Part shown: positions 1 to 8,633 of the stretch, piece after piece
How positions within the stretch are numbered: position 1 is the stretch's first letter
How the letters are laid out: every line of letters begins with the position of its first letter
Assembly: GCA_964472855.1 (NCBI GenBank)
Contig: CAYYMJ010000002.1
Span: forward strand, 1 to 64,000
Reading direction: 5' to 3'
DNA length: 64,000 bases
DNA from: Tranquillimonas sp964472855
GTDB taxonomy: Bacteria; Pseudomonadota; Alphaproteobacteria; Rhodobacterales; Rhodobacteraceae
The notes under the pieces: generated by a model
The model's input: the letters and a program-made list of their open reading frames with translations, nothing else
Told to the model about the DNA's origin: nothing
Databases searched by the model: none
Position numbers and translations under genes: made by a program

Positions 1-64
1 GCCTCTCGCCGACGCTCGAACCCGTGTCTTGAAACACTTTGAACCTTGCGAAACGCGACACGCC

Positions 65-1618
65 TCAGTCGCCGCGCGCCACCTCGGGCAGATGGATGTT
101 GAACCGCCGCCGGATGGCCGCGTCAGCCTCGGGCGGCAGCGCCGCGCGCGAACCCTTGGCCATCAGGGCCCGCCGCCGCGCAGTGGCGTTTTTCAGCAGG
201 TCGGGGCGGCCGATCTCTTCCCATTCCTTGGGGCTGGTCCGGTCCCCAAGCTCGGGGTAAAGGTAATCGGTCTGCATCCGCTGCAGGGTCTGGTCGCTGC
301 CCAGATAATGCCCCGGCCCGCCCAGACAGGTGGCGCGCATGACCTCGACCGACAGCGTGTCGTCGCTGACCTCGATCCCCTTCACACAGCGCAGGGCCTG
401 CCCGATGATGTCATCGCCAAGAACCAGGCTTTCCGGGCAGAACCCCAGCAACGAGGCATGCATGCCCGCCGATTCGTAAACCATGTTCAGCCCCGAAAGC
501 CCGGCCAGCAGGTTCGAACACATCTGCTCCCAGCCTGCCTGCATGTTGGGCAGCTTGGCATCGGCGATGCCGGCCGCCGCCCCGCCCGGCAGGCCGTAAA
601 AGGCGTGCATCTGCGCGCAACCGGCCGTCAGCAGCGCCTGTTCGCCCGACCCGCCCGACATGGCGCCGGTGCGCAGATCGCTGACAAAGGGCCAGGTGCC
701 GAAGATGGCCGGATGCCCGGGCGACAGCGCGTTGACATAGACCACCCCGGCCAGGCATTCGGCCACCGCCTGAACGATGGCCCCGGCAATCGGGGCCGGC
801 GCCGTGGCCCCGGCCTGCCCGGCCGACAGCAGCAGCACCGGCAGACCGCCGCGAATGCAGGCCTCCATCACCTGACAGCTTTCGGTGGCGAATTTCATCG
901 GCGGCACCACGAAGCAGTTCGAGTTCGACACGAAGGGCCGGGCCCGCCACGCGGCCTCGCCCCCGGCGATCATGTGCAGCAACTCGATGGCGTCGGGCAC
1001 AAAGCCCGGCTCGGTAAACGATGTGCCGATGTGCTTCAGCGTGCCCGAACAGCAGGCGTAGATGGTGTTCAGGTCCATCTCGTGGTTGTCGAGGACATCC
1101 CGCGCCACCATGGGACGCTGGAGAAAGTGGATATTGTCCAGCCGGTCGGCCAGCCGCGCCGCCTCGTGCAGGTCGGCCAGCGTCGAATCGCGATAGCTGC
1201 CGTCGGACATCTCGACGATATGCACCGCCGCGCCGGCGGTGCCGAAATGCACGTTGGTTCCCGACAGCACAAGGTCATTGGCCGGGTCGCGGCCGCACAG
1301 GGTCATGTCGCGGGCGGCGATGGCCAGCATGTCCTCGACCAGCGCACGCGGAAAGCGGATGCGCCCGTCGTCGCCCGGTATCGCCCCGGCCTTGGTCAGA
1401 ATCTCGACGCCCGATGCCGGCGCCTCGCTGATGCCGATCTCTTCCAGCGCCTGCAGGGCGGCCCGGTGGATGCGGCCGACCTCGGCCTCGGACAGCGGTT
1501 TGAAGATGCCGCCGGGCATGCCGGGGCGCACGGGGCGGATGGCAGGGTCAAGCGGCGCGGCGCGCTCGGCACGGCGCGCGGCGCGGCCTCCTGATCGGCG
1601 AGAGCGGGTCTGGGTCAT
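65..1618 (-). CDS. Trimethylamine methyltransferase (MttB) family protein, non-pyrrolysine type
   Basis: This 517-residue protein matches the MttB/COG5598 family over its whole length, with the segments FGTAGAAVHIVEMSDG, SNSNCFVVPPMKFA and SGGSGEQALLTAGCAQMHAFYGLP. Founding archaeal MttB demethylates trimethylamine using pyrrolysine. Bacterial homologues without pyrrolysine, such as MtgB, transfer a methyl group from quaternary amines like glycine betaine to a corrinoid protein. The frame is open throughout with no internal amber codon, so this is the non-Pyl type. The first 30 residues are arginine-rich and low complexity, so the true start could lie slightly downstream. It is the last gene of a minus-strand run behind a PLP decarboxylase and an aminotransferase. 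No corrinoid-binding partner is present in the window. Family assignment is firm; the methyl donor is unknown. Confidence 0.88.
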   Translation of the reverse strand: MTQTRSRRSGGRAARRAERAAPLDPAIRPVRPGMPGGIFKPLSEAEVGRIHRAALQALEEIGISEAPASGVEILTKAGAIPGDDGRIRFPRALVEDMLAIAARDMTLCGRDPANDLVLSGTNVHFGTAGAAVHIVEMSDGSYRDSTLADLHEAARLADRLDNIHFLQRPMVARDVLDNHEMDLNTIYACCSGTLKHIGTSFTEPGFVPDAIELLHMIAGGEAAWRARPFVSNSNCFVVPPMKFATESCQVMEACIRGGLPVLLLSAGQAGATAPAPIAGAIVQAVAECLAGVVYVNALSPGHPAIFGTWPFVSDLRTGAMSGGSGEQALLTAGCAQMHAFYGLPGGAAAGIADAKLPNMQAGWEQMCSNLLAGLSGLNMVYESAGMHASLLGFCPESLVLGDDIIGQALRCVKGIEVSDDTLSVEVMRATCLGGPGHYLGSDQTLQRMQTDYLYPELGDRTSPKEWEEIGRPDLLKNATARRRALMAKGSRAALPPEADAAIRRRFNIHLPEVARGD

Positions 1619-1806
1619 GTCAGGGTCCGGATTGGGAACGGGTCAGATGGCGAAAGGCGGGGCGCGCCTCAGGGCCGGCCGCGCGGCGCACGGCCGCGCT
1701 CGGCACCGATGGTGCGCACCACTAGGGCGATCAGCCAGTCAGAGTCCTTGCCTGTCATGACCGCCAAGACAGCGCACAGGCGGGCCCCCGGTCTGTTCCG
1801 TTCGCG

Positions 1807-3213
1807 TCAGGATGTCGCTTTTGGGCTTTCGGGGCCGGTCAACTCGGCCAGCACCTGCGCCACGGCCAGCACGTCATCGCGGGTGCAGTCGAAGGTGCCG
1901 ACCACGACCCGGATGACAAAACGCCCCTGGTGCCGTGTCTGGGTCAGGTAGACGCGGCCATCGTCGTTGATCCGCTGCAGCAGTGCCTCGGTCGCCGCAT
2001 CGTCGCGCAACGCGAAGGTCAGCAGCGACAGCACGGGCCCGGTCACGATTTCAAAGCCGTCCAGCGCCGCGATGCGCGCGCCCAGCTCTTGCGCCCAGCT
2101 CACATGGTTGCGCACCCGTTCGCGCAGGCCCTCCAGCCCGTAGGCGCGCAGCAGGAACCACAGCTTCAGCGCCCGGAACCGCCGGCCCAGAGGCGCGGTC
2201 CAGTCGTTATAGTCGTTGACCGGCACGCTGCCCGCCGTCTTCAGATAGTCGGGCTTGATGGTCAGGGTGCGCAGCTGCGGGCCCGGATCGCGCACAAACT
2301 GGATGGCGCCGTCAAACTGGGCGCCCAGCCATTTGTAGGGGTTGAAGATCACGCTGTCGGCGCCGTCGACGCCGGCCCACAGATGCCGGAATTCGGGGCA
2401 GATCATCGCGTTGCCGGCCCAGGCGGCATCAACATGCACATACAGCCCGTGCGCCTTGGCGACAGTGATACAGGCCCCGATGGGGTCGCAGGCCCCGACC
2501 GAGGTGCCGCCCGTGCACAGGATCACGCCGGCGGGCTTGTGCCCGGCGGCAATGTCGGCCCGGATCGCCGCGTCCAGCGCCGCCGGGTCCATGGCGAACC
2601 CGCTGTCGGTGGCCACCCGCACAAGGTTTTTCTGGCCGATGCCGGCCATGCGGATGCCCTTGTCGATCGACGAATGCACCTGCGCGGACGCATAGACCCG
2701 CAGCCGCGGCCCACCGCAAAGCCCGTCGTCGTTGCCGGCCCAGTCCAACGCGATTTCGCGCATGGTCAGGATGGCCGAAAAGGTGGCCGTGGTGGCCGAA
2801 TCGTGGATGGTGCCGGTGAAATGATCGGCCAGACCCAGCGCCTGACGCAGCCATTGCACCATCACCTCTTCGAATTCCGCCGCCGCGGGCGAGGTTTGCC
2901 ACAGCATGCACATGGGCGACATCGCGTTGACCAGCTGTTCGGCCAGCATCGAGGCCGGGGCGGCGTTGGACACGAAATAGGCAAAAAAGCGCGGGTGCTG
3001 CCAATGGGTCATGCCGTCGGGCACGATCTGTTCGAAATCGGCGAAGATACGCGCCATGGGCTCGGGCGCCTCGGGCGGAGCGGTGGGAAGCTGCGCCTTT
3101 ATCTCGCCGGGGGCCACCTGCGACCGCACCGGCCGGTCGCGCAGGTTGGTGTGATAGTCGTGGCTCCACTCGGCGGCGCGCTTGGACCAGATCAGCAGAT
3201 CGTCATGGTTCAT
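1807..3213 (-). CDS. Group II pyridoxal-phosphate amino acid decarboxylase
   Basis: This 468-residue enzyme belongs to the aromatic-L-amino-acid/glutamate decarboxylase family. It probably removes the carboxyl group of an aromatic or related amino acid. The PLP-binding lysine is K294 in NPYKWLG, where the family usually has NPHKWL. H180 in QVHSSIDK is the expected cofactor-stacking histidine and D262 in HVDAAWAG the expected pyridine-nitrogen partner. HPRFFAYFVSNAAPAS near residue 73 is a typical N-terminal substrate-pocket segment. The start codon overlaps the stop of the upstream aminotransferase gene (ATGA), so the two are probably translationally coupled. The substrate cannot be read from sequence. 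The tyrosine in place of histidine in the lysine motif is a small deviation. Confidence 0.88.
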   Translation of the reverse strand: MNHDDLLIWSKRAAEWSHDYHTNLRDRPVRSQVAPGEIKAQLPTAPPEAPEPMARIFADFEQIVPDGMTHWQHPRFFAYFVSNAAPASMLAEQLVNAMSPMCMLWQTSPAAAEFEEVMVQWLRQALGLADHFTGTIHDSATTATFSAILTMREIALDWAGNDDGLCGGPRLRVYASAQVHSSIDKGIRMAGIGQKNLVRVATDSGFAMDPAALDAAIRADIAAGHKPAGVILCTGGTSVGACDPIGACITVAKAHGLYVHVDAAWAGNAMICPEFRHLWAGVDGADSVIFNPYKWLGAQFDGAIQFVRDPGPQLRTLTIKPDYLKTAGSVPVNDYNDWTAPLGRRFRALKLWFLLRAYGLEGLRERVRNHVSWAQELGARIAALDGFEIVTGPVLSLLTFALRDDAATEALLQRINDDGRVYLTQTRHQGRFVIRVVVGTFDCTRDDVLAVAQVLAELTGPESPKATS

Positions 3214-4088
3214 GTGGTTTCCTTTCTTGCCCGGTCGCGGGCCGCCAGTTGGCCGGCGAAATCCAGCATTGTGGTCATGGCGCCGGCAAAGCGGTCGTCA
3301 TCGACCGTCATGGCCACGCGGATATGGCCCGCCGCCTCGCGGCCAAAGCTTTCGCCGGGCATCACCGCGATGCGATGCCGGTCAAGCAGCGCGGTGCCAA
3401 ACGCCTCGCCCGACAGGCCGGTGGCGCGGATGTCCAGCATCAGATACATCGCGCCGCCGGCCGGTGTCAGGCGCACGGTATTTTGCCCCGCCAAAAGCCG
3501 GGTGGCGATGTCGCGGCGGCGCCGGAAAGGCGCGGCGACGCGGGTTTCAAGGTCGCGGCCCAGCGACAGGGCGTGCAGCGCCGCGTGCTGGACAAAGCCG
3601 GCGACGCCATAGTTGGTCACGGTCGACAGGTCGGCCATGCGGGCAATTGCCGTCTCGGGGCCCACGACCCAGCCAACGCGGCTGCCGGTCATGGCGTGGC
3701 TTTTCGACATCGAGCCGATGACAAGCGTGCGCTCGGCCATGCCGGGCAGGGCGCGCATGCTGACATGGGCGCCGGCCCAGACCTGGGTGTCATAGACCTC
3801 GTCCGAGATCACCCACAGGTCGGCCGCGATGGCGGCNNNNNNNNNNNNNNNNNNNNNNNNNNNNNNNNNNNNNNNNNNNNNNNNNNNNNNNNNNNNNNNN
3901 NNNNNNNNNNNNNNNNNNNNNNNNNNNNNNNNNNNNAGGATCGCCGGATCGGTGCGGATGTCATGTTCGCCGATGGTCAGTTCGACCACCGGCTCGCCCG
4001 ACCGGGCCATCGCGCGGGCGCGGTTGAACAGGTCCCACCCGTCCGAGCCGCCCCCCAGTATCCCCAGATGTCGTCGTGCCAGGTCCAT
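3210..4088 (-). CDS. Class I/II PLP-dependent aminotransferase, interrupted by an assembly gap
   Basis: Fold-type I aminotransferase related to aspartate aminotransferases. The N-terminal part (ILGGGSDGWDLFNRARAM, then a segment ending EHDIRTDPAI) and the C-terminal half are present, but the middle lies under 100 N. The PLP lysine is visible in SMSKSHAMTGSRVGW, preceded by ISDEVYDTQ, and the C-terminal arginine region reads GHIRVAM. About 265 residues can be read against roughly 390 for the family, so around 120 residues are missing and the true gap is likely some 300-400 bases rather than 100. I chose the ATG at 4088 because AAGGGG lies 6 bases upstream; an ATG at 4109 would add seven residues. 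The gene overlaps the decarboxylase start by four bases. The substrate is unknown. Confidence 0.8.
   Translation of the reverse strand: MDLARRHLGILGGGSDGWDLFNRARAMARSGEPVVELTIGEHDIRTDPAIXXXXXXXXXXXXXXXXXXXXXXXXXXXXXXXXXXAAIAADLWVISDEVYDTQVWAGAHVSMRALPGMAERTLVIGSMSKSHAMTGSRVGWVVGPETAIARMADLSTVTNYGVAGFVQHAALHALSLGRDLETRVAAPFRRRRDIATRLLAGQNTVRLTPAGGAMYLMLDIRATGLSGEAFGTALLDRHRIAVMPGESFGREAAGHIRVAMTVDDDRFAGAMTTMLDFAGQLAARDRARKETT
3837..3936. other. Assembly gap (100 N) inside the aminotransferase gene
   Basis: A run of exactly 100 N, a conventional placeholder for a gap of unknown size. From the missing family length, the real gap is probably several hundred bases. Confidence 0.97.
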
Positions 4089-4152
4089 GGCGCCCCTTGT
4101 CCCCCGCATTCACTGCGGCCTTGTCGTTGACGTCAGGCCGATCCCGCCTGCC

Positions 4153-4488
4153 TCATCCCAGCGCCGCCTGCACCTGCTTGGGCAGCTTGTCACGGATCAA
4201 CCGGTACGAGGTTTCGATCCGGTGCCGCGCCTCGTCGCGGCCGGCGCCAAAGGGCAGCAGGATCCACGAGCGGTGGAAATACCTGGCGCGGGTGCCGACC
4301 CCGGCCGCGATCAGCATTTCGGCGGTCTCGATCCCGCCGGTCTTGACGGCGATGCCCGGCGTGGCCGAGCCCATGCTGGCGAACATCTTGCCGCCGACTT
4401 TCCAGGCGTTGTGGCCATCCCCCCAGGGGTGGGTCAGTTCGGCGCCGGGCATGGCCGCGCATATGGCATTCAGGTCATCGCTGTTCAT
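4153..4488 (-). CDS. MmcQ/YjbR family protein
   Basis: A 111-residue protein of the MmcQ/YjbR (CyaY-like fold) family, recognised from HPWGDGHNAWKVGGKMFASMG near the N-terminus and the YFHRSWILLPFG segment. These small proteins have a double-wing DNA-binding-like fold, but their role is not established. The start at 4488 (MNSDDLNAICAAMPG) fits the family N-terminus; an upstream in-frame ATG would add a non-conserved proline- and serine-rich stretch. It lies immediately upstream of the aminotransferase on the same strand and may be the first gene of that operon. Confidence 0.85.
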   Translation of the reverse strand: MNSDDLNAICAAMPGAELTHPWGDGHNAWKVGGKMFASMGSATPGIAVKTGGIETAEMLIAAGVGTRARYFHRSWILLPFGAGRDEARHRIETSYRLIRDKLPKQVQAALG

Positions 4489-4677
4489 CGCGCCAGCCTG
4501 CCTGCTGTGCGGGGGGCTTGGCAAGCCCGGCCCATGCGACTATGCCGGGGCCATGACCAATGCGACCGGCATCAACCGCTGCATTATCCGCTGACAGGCA
4601 TCGGCGGGCCGGTCTTCTTTGTTTACATGGACATGTGAAGTTGCCAAACCCGCCGCCGGGGCGCGAGGGGAAAAGGC

Positions 4678-6069
4678 ATGACGACCATACGTCTGACAAA
4701 CACGGCGACACGCAGGAAACAGGCCTTTGCCCCGATCGATCCCGGCAATGTGCGCATGTATGTCTGCGGACCCACGGTCTATGACCGGGCGCATCTGGGC
4801 AACGCGCGCCCGGTGGTGGTGTTCGACACGCTTTACCGGCTGTTGCGCCATGTCTGGGGCGCCGATCACGTCACCTATGTGCGCAACTTCACCGATGTCG
4901 ACGACAAGATAAACGCCACCGCGCTGGCCCGCCAGAAAGCCGGCGCAAAGGGCAGCCTAGAAGAGCTGGTGCGCGCCCGCTCGGACGAGACCATTGCCTG
5001 GTATCACGCCGATATGGATGCGCTGGGGGCCCTGCGCCCCGACGAAGCACCGCGCGCAACCGAATACATCGATCAGATGGTGGCCATGATCGCTGGCCTG
5101 ATCGCCGATGGCTTTGCCTATGCCAACGACGGCCATGTCCTGTTTCGTGTGCGCAAATACGATGACTACGGCCGTCTGTCGGGCCGCTCGGTCGATGACA
5201 TGATCGCTGGTGCGCGGGTCGAGGTTGCGCCCTACAAGGAAGACCCCATGGACTTTGTCCTGTGGAAGCCGTCCGACGGTGACCTGCCCGGCTGGCCCAG
5301 CCCGTGGGGGCGGGGACGCCCGGGGTGGCACATCGAATGCTCGGCCATGAGCAACGCGCTGCTGGGCCAGGAATTCGACATTCACGGCGGCGGCAACGAC
5401 CTGATGTTTCCCCATCACGAGAATGAGGTCGCGCAGTCGAAATGCTCGGGCCACGGCTTTGCCCGCTACTGGCTGCATAACGAGATGTTGCAGGTCGAGG
5501 GCAGGAAGATGTCGAAAAGCCTCGGCAATTTCTTCACCGTCCGCGACCTGCTGGACCAAGGGGTGCCGGGCGAGGTGATCCGCTTCGTTTTCCTCGGCAC
5601 GCATTACCGCAAGCCCATGGACTGGACCGAGAAGAAGCGGGCCGAGGCCGAGGCGACGCTGCGCAAGTGGCGGGCGATGGTTGGCGGCGTCGCGGCAAGC
5701 GCGGTTCCCGAACCCGTGGCTGCGGCGCTGTCGGACGATCTCAACACCGCCGGAGCGCTGAGCGCGATGCACGCGCTCGCCGCGAATGGCGATGCCGCCG
5801 GTCTGAAGGCAGCGGGGGCGCTGCTGGGGATTCTCTCCGATGATCTTGGCGGGTGGGAAGCGATCGTTTCCGACGATGCCGCGTCAGATTTGATCAAGGC
5901 GCTTCTGTTCGAACGGGCAGAGGCCCGCAAGAACAAGGATTTCGCCCGCGCCGACATTCTGCGCGACGGATTTGCCGCGGCCGGGGTTGTCGTCAAGGAC
6001 ACCGCCGATGGCGCGACATGGGAGCTGACCCCGGATTTCGACGCGGCCAGACTGGAGGCGCTGAAATGA
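4678..6069 (+). CDS. cysS: Cysteinyl-tRNA synthetase
   Basis: A 463-residue class I synthetase that charges tRNA-Cys with cysteine in the cytosol. The N-terminus carries the zinc ligand C30 and the HIGH-type motif HLGN at 39-42 within CGPTVYDRAHLGNARP. The KMSKS loop is intact at residues 277-281 (GRKMSKSLGNF), and the second zinc segment reads RPGWHIECSAMS followed by HGGGNDLMFPHHENE. Length is normal for the family. The start follows a GAGGGGAAAAGGC stretch that can serve as ribosome-binding site. The citramalate synthase gene follows after 67 bases that contain a 19-base palindrome. Confidence 0.97.
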   Translation: MTTIRLTNTATRRKQAFAPIDPGNVRMYVCGPTVYDRAHLGNARPVVVFDTLYRLLRHVWGADHVTYVRNFTDVDDKINATALARQKAGAKGSLEELVRARSDETIAWYHADMDALGALRPDEAPRATEYIDQMVAMIAGLIADGFAYANDGHVLFRVRKYDDYGRLSGRSVDDMIAGARVEVAPYKEDPMDFVLWKPSDGDLPGWPSPWGRGRPGWHIECSAMSNALLGQEFDIHGGGNDLMFPHHENEVAQSKCSGHGFARYWLHNEMLQVEGRKMSKSLGNFFTVRDLLDQGVPGEVIRFVFLGTHYRKPMDWTEKKRAEAEATLRKWRAMVGGVAASAVPEPVAAALSDDLNTAGALSAMHALAANGDAAGLKAAGALLGILSDDLGGWEAIVSDDAASDLIKALLFERAEARKNKDFARADILRDGFAAAGVVVKDTADGATWELTPDFDAARLEALK

Positions 6070-6093
6070 ACGGCCCTGACCTGCCAACCGCCC

Positions 6094-6112
6094 GATTTTT
6101 CGTCGAAAAATC
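6094..6112. repeat. 19-base palindrome, copy 1 (GATTTTTCGTCGAAAAATC)
   Basis: Perfect inverted repeat with 9-base arms and a single central base, located between cysS and cimA. The identical 19 bases recur at 59773-59791, and both copies are followed within a few bases by GGCCCC. Confidence 0.8.
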
Positions 6113-6136
6113 GTGGCCCCTGACCGAGGGCGGTCG

Positions 6137-7756
6137 ATGAAAGAGCGCCTCTATCTGTTCGACACCACCCTGCGCGACGGGCAGCAGACCCATGGCGTGC
6201 AGTTTTCGGTCGCGGAAAAACATCGCATCGCCGCCGCGCTCGATGGCCTGGGTGTCGATTATATCGAGGGCGGCTGGCCCGGCGCCAACCCCACCGACAG
6301 CGGCTTTTTCGCCAACGCGCCCAAGACCCGCGCGACCTTTACCGCCTTTGGCATGACCAAGCGCGCCGGCCAGTCGGCCGCCAACGACCCGGTGCTGGCC
6401 GAGGTCATCAACGCCGGCACGCCAGCCGTCTGCCTTGTGGGCAAGACCCACGACTTTCACGTGGCGCAGGCGCTGGGCATCTCGAACGCCGAGAATGTCG
6501 ACAATATCGCGGGCTCGATCAGTCATCTGGCCGCGCTGGGCCGCGAACCGCTGTTCGACGCCGAACATTTCTTTGACGGCTACGCGTCGGACCCGGGCTA
6601 TGCGCTGGAATGCGTGCTGGCCGCGCACGCGGCCGGGGCGCGCTGGGTTGTGCTGTGCGACACCAATGGCGGCACCCTGCCGGGCCGCATTGCCGAGGTG
6701 GTCGACAAGGTGATCGCCGCCGGCATTCCCGGCCACCGGCTGGGCATCCACACCCATGACGACACCGGCACCGCCGTGGCGGGGGCGCTGGCCGCCGTCG
6801 ATGCCGGGGTGCGCCAGATACAGGGCACCCTGAACGGGCTGGGCGAACGCTGCGGCAACGCCAACCTCGTCACACTGATCCCGTCGCTGCTGATGAAGGA
6901 GCCCTGGGCCGCGCGCTTTGAAACCGGGATCACCGAGGCGGCCCTTGCCGGGATGACCCGCACCAGCCGCATGCTGGACGATATTCTCAACCGTGTGCCC
7001 CTGCGCAGCGCGCCGTATGTCGGAGCGTCGGCCTTCACGCACAAGGCGGGCCTGCATGCCAGCGCCATTCTGAAGAACCCGGCGACCTATGAACATGTCG
7101 CGCCCGAACGTGTGGGCAACGCGCGCATCGTGCCCATGTCGAACCAGGCCGGGCAGTCGAACCTGCGCATGCGGCTGGAAGGCATGGGGATTGCCGTCGA
7201 AAAGGGCGACCCGCGCCTTGGCCAGATCCTTGAAGACGTCAAGTCGCGCGAGGCGCAGGGATATTCCTATGACACCGCGCAGGCCTCGTTCGAGCTGTTG
7301 GCGCGCCAGGGGCTGGGCTTGTGCCCGCGGTTTTTCGAGGTCAAGCGCTATCGCGTGACCATCGAGCGGCGCAAGAACAAGTATGATCGCATGGTGTCGC
7401 TGTCCGAGGCGGTGGTCGTCGTCAAGATCGGCGACAAGAAGAAGCTGTCGGTCAGCGAGAGCATGGACGACACCGGCGGCGACCGTGGCCCGGTCAACGC
7501 CCTGTCGCGGGCGCTGGCCAAGGATCTTGGGCCCTATCAGAGCTATATCGACGACATGCATCTGGTGGATTTCAAAGTGCGCATCACCCAAGGCGGGACC
7601 GAGGCCGTGACCCGCGTGGTCATCGACAGCGAGGACAGCCAGGGCCACCGCTGGTCGACCGTGGGGGTGTCGCCCAACATCGTCGATGCCTCGTTCGAGG
7701 CGCTGCTGGACGCGATCACCTGGAAGCTGATCCGCGACCGCGCGCCGGTTGCCTGA
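6137..7756 (+). CDS. cimA: (R)-citramalate synthase
   Basis: A 539-residue member of the 2-isopropylmalate/citramalate synthase family (TIGR00977 type). It condenses pyruvate and acetyl-CoA to citramalate, the first step of the pyruvate route to 2-oxobutyrate and isoleucine. The catalytic entry motif FDTTLRDGQQTHGVQFS starts at residue 8, and the metal-binding HxH is H205/H207 in GIHTHDDTG. The segment PYVGASAFTHKAGLHASAI matches the family, and residues from about 400 onward form the C-terminal LeuA-type allosteric domain. The ATG at 6137 puts DTTLRDG at the usual distance from the N-terminus; an ATG eight codons upstream is less likely. In place of the IPMS sequence GGAGE it has VDYIEGGWPGANP, typical of CimA. 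Confidence 0.95.
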   Translation: MKERLYLFDTTLRDGQQTHGVQFSVAEKHRIAAALDGLGVDYIEGGWPGANPTDSGFFANAPKTRATFTAFGMTKRAGQSAANDPVLAEVINAGTPAVCLVGKTHDFHVAQALGISNAENVDNIAGSISHLAALGREPLFDAEHFFDGYASDPGYALECVLAAHAAGARWVVLCDTNGGTLPGRIAEVVDKVIAAGIPGHRLGIHTHDDTGTAVAGALAAVDAGVRQIQGTLNGLGERCGNANLVTLIPSLLMKEPWAARFETGITEAALAGMTRTSRMLDDILNRVPLRSAPYVGASAFTHKAGLHASAILKNPATYEHVAPERVGNARIVPMSNQAGQSNLRMRLEGMGIAVEKGDPRLGQILEDVKSREAQGYSYDTAQASFELLARQGLGLCPRFFEVKRYRVTIERRKNKYDRMVSLSEAVVVVKIGDKKKLSVSESMDDTGGDRGPVNALSRALAKDLGPYQSYIDDMHLVDFKVRITQGGTEAVTRVVIDSEDSQGHRWSTVGVSPNIVDASFEALLDAITWKLIRDRAPVA

Positions 7757-7765
7757 CGTGCGCGC

Positions 7766-8530
7766 ATGAGCCTTGACGCCTGCGCCGAGATCGTCCGTCG
7801 CGGCGACCCCGACCGCTTTCGCGCGGTGATGGCCGCACCGGTCCCGGCGCGCGCGCGGCTGCTGCCGCTTTATGCCTTCAATGTCGAGGTGGCGCGGGCG
7901 CCATGGGTCACGGGCGAGCCGCTGATCGCCGAGATGCGCCTGCAATGGTGGCGCGATGCGCTGGACGAGATCGCGGCCGGCCAGCCGGTGCGGCGCCACG
8001 AGGTGGCCACGCCACTGGGTGCAGTGCTGGACCCCGGGGCGGCGCGGCAGCTTGACGCGCTGGTGGCGGCGCGGCGCTGCGATGTTGACGGGGGCCCGGC
8101 GGACATGGACCAACTGGACGACTACCTGCGCGACACGGGCGGGCGGCTGATGGCGGTGGCCGGGCAGGTGCTGGGCGCGCCGACCGACGAGAGCGCGGCG
8201 CTGGAGCGTCTGGGCCGGGGGCTGGCGGCGGCCAACTGGCTGCTGGCGCTGCCCGACCTTGCCCGGGCCGGCAAGCCGGCCTTTTGCCATGACCGGCCCG
8301 ACGACCTGGCCGCGCTGGCGGCCCGGGGGCGTGCGCACCTGGCCGGCATTGGCCGGCAGTCGCGCCCGGGCCGGATTGCCGGGCTGGCGGCCTGGAAGGC
8401 GCGGGCGGTGCTGGTCCGGGCGCAGGCCGACCCGGCGGCGGCGACTGGGGGCCGGCTGGAGCCGGGCGCGGCGCGCCAGAGCCTGCTGCTGTTGCGGGCC
8501 GCGCTGGGCGTAAGTTTGCGCCGGGCGTGA
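7766..8530 (+). CDS. Squalene/phytoene synthase family protein
   Basis: A 254-residue protein with the N-terminal half of the squalene/phytoene synthase fold. It has YAFNVEVARAP followed by the first aspartate-rich motif in QWWRDALDEI. A canonical second aspartate-rich motif is not visible where it would be expected (GLAAANWLLALPDLARAGK). That pattern resembles the NDUFAF6-type group associated with respiratory complex I assembly rather than a catalytic prenyl condensing enzyme. The gene begins 9 bases after cimA, so it is probably cotranscribed. It is alanine-rich, with no neighbouring isoprenoid genes. I am confident of the superfamily but not of the function. Confidence 0.78.
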   Translation: MSLDACAEIVRRGDPDRFRAVMAAPVPARARLLPLYAFNVEVARAPWVTGEPLIAEMRLQWWRDALDEIAAGQPVRRHEVATPLGAVLDPGAARQLDALVAARRCDVDGGPADMDQLDDYLRDTGGRLMAVAGQVLGAPTDESAALERLGRGLAAANWLLALPDLARAGKPAFCHDRPDDLAALAARGRAHLAGIGRQSRPGRIAGLAAWKARAVLVRAQADPAAATGGRLEPGAARQSLLLLRAALGVSLRRA

Positions 8531-8540
8531 CTATGGCGGC

Positions 8541-8622
8541 CGGGTCCGGGGGCGCTGCCCCCGGCGGACTTTGCCGGGCAAAGACCGCCTCCCCCCGGGA
8601 TATTTGGGCCAAGCTGATGGAA
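8541..8622 (+). repeat. REP-like intergenic element, copy 1
   Basis: It comprises the hairpin CCGGGGGC-GCT-GCCCCCGG at 8546-8564, a second GC-rich stretch, and the tail GGGATATTTGGGCCAAGCTG. Related tails occur near 33800, 35890, 47380 (inverted) and 48896. It lies between two convergent genes and may terminate transcription. Confidence 0.6.
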
Positions 8623-8633
8623 CGGTGCCGGGC

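Noticed and set aside
29..1594. Long plus-strand open frame opposite the MttB-family gene
   Set aside because: It mirrors the minus-strand gene with third-position GC bias and gives a low-complexity, histidine-, arginine- and glycine-rich product with no family motif.
65..1618. Pyrrolysine in the MttB-family protein
   Set aside because: No in-frame TAG inside the gene and no pyl genes in the window.
5993..8338. 781-codon minus-strand frame across cimA and the squalene-synthase-like gene
   Set aside because: Antisense shadow of high-GC genes; both genes beneath it have clear motifs.
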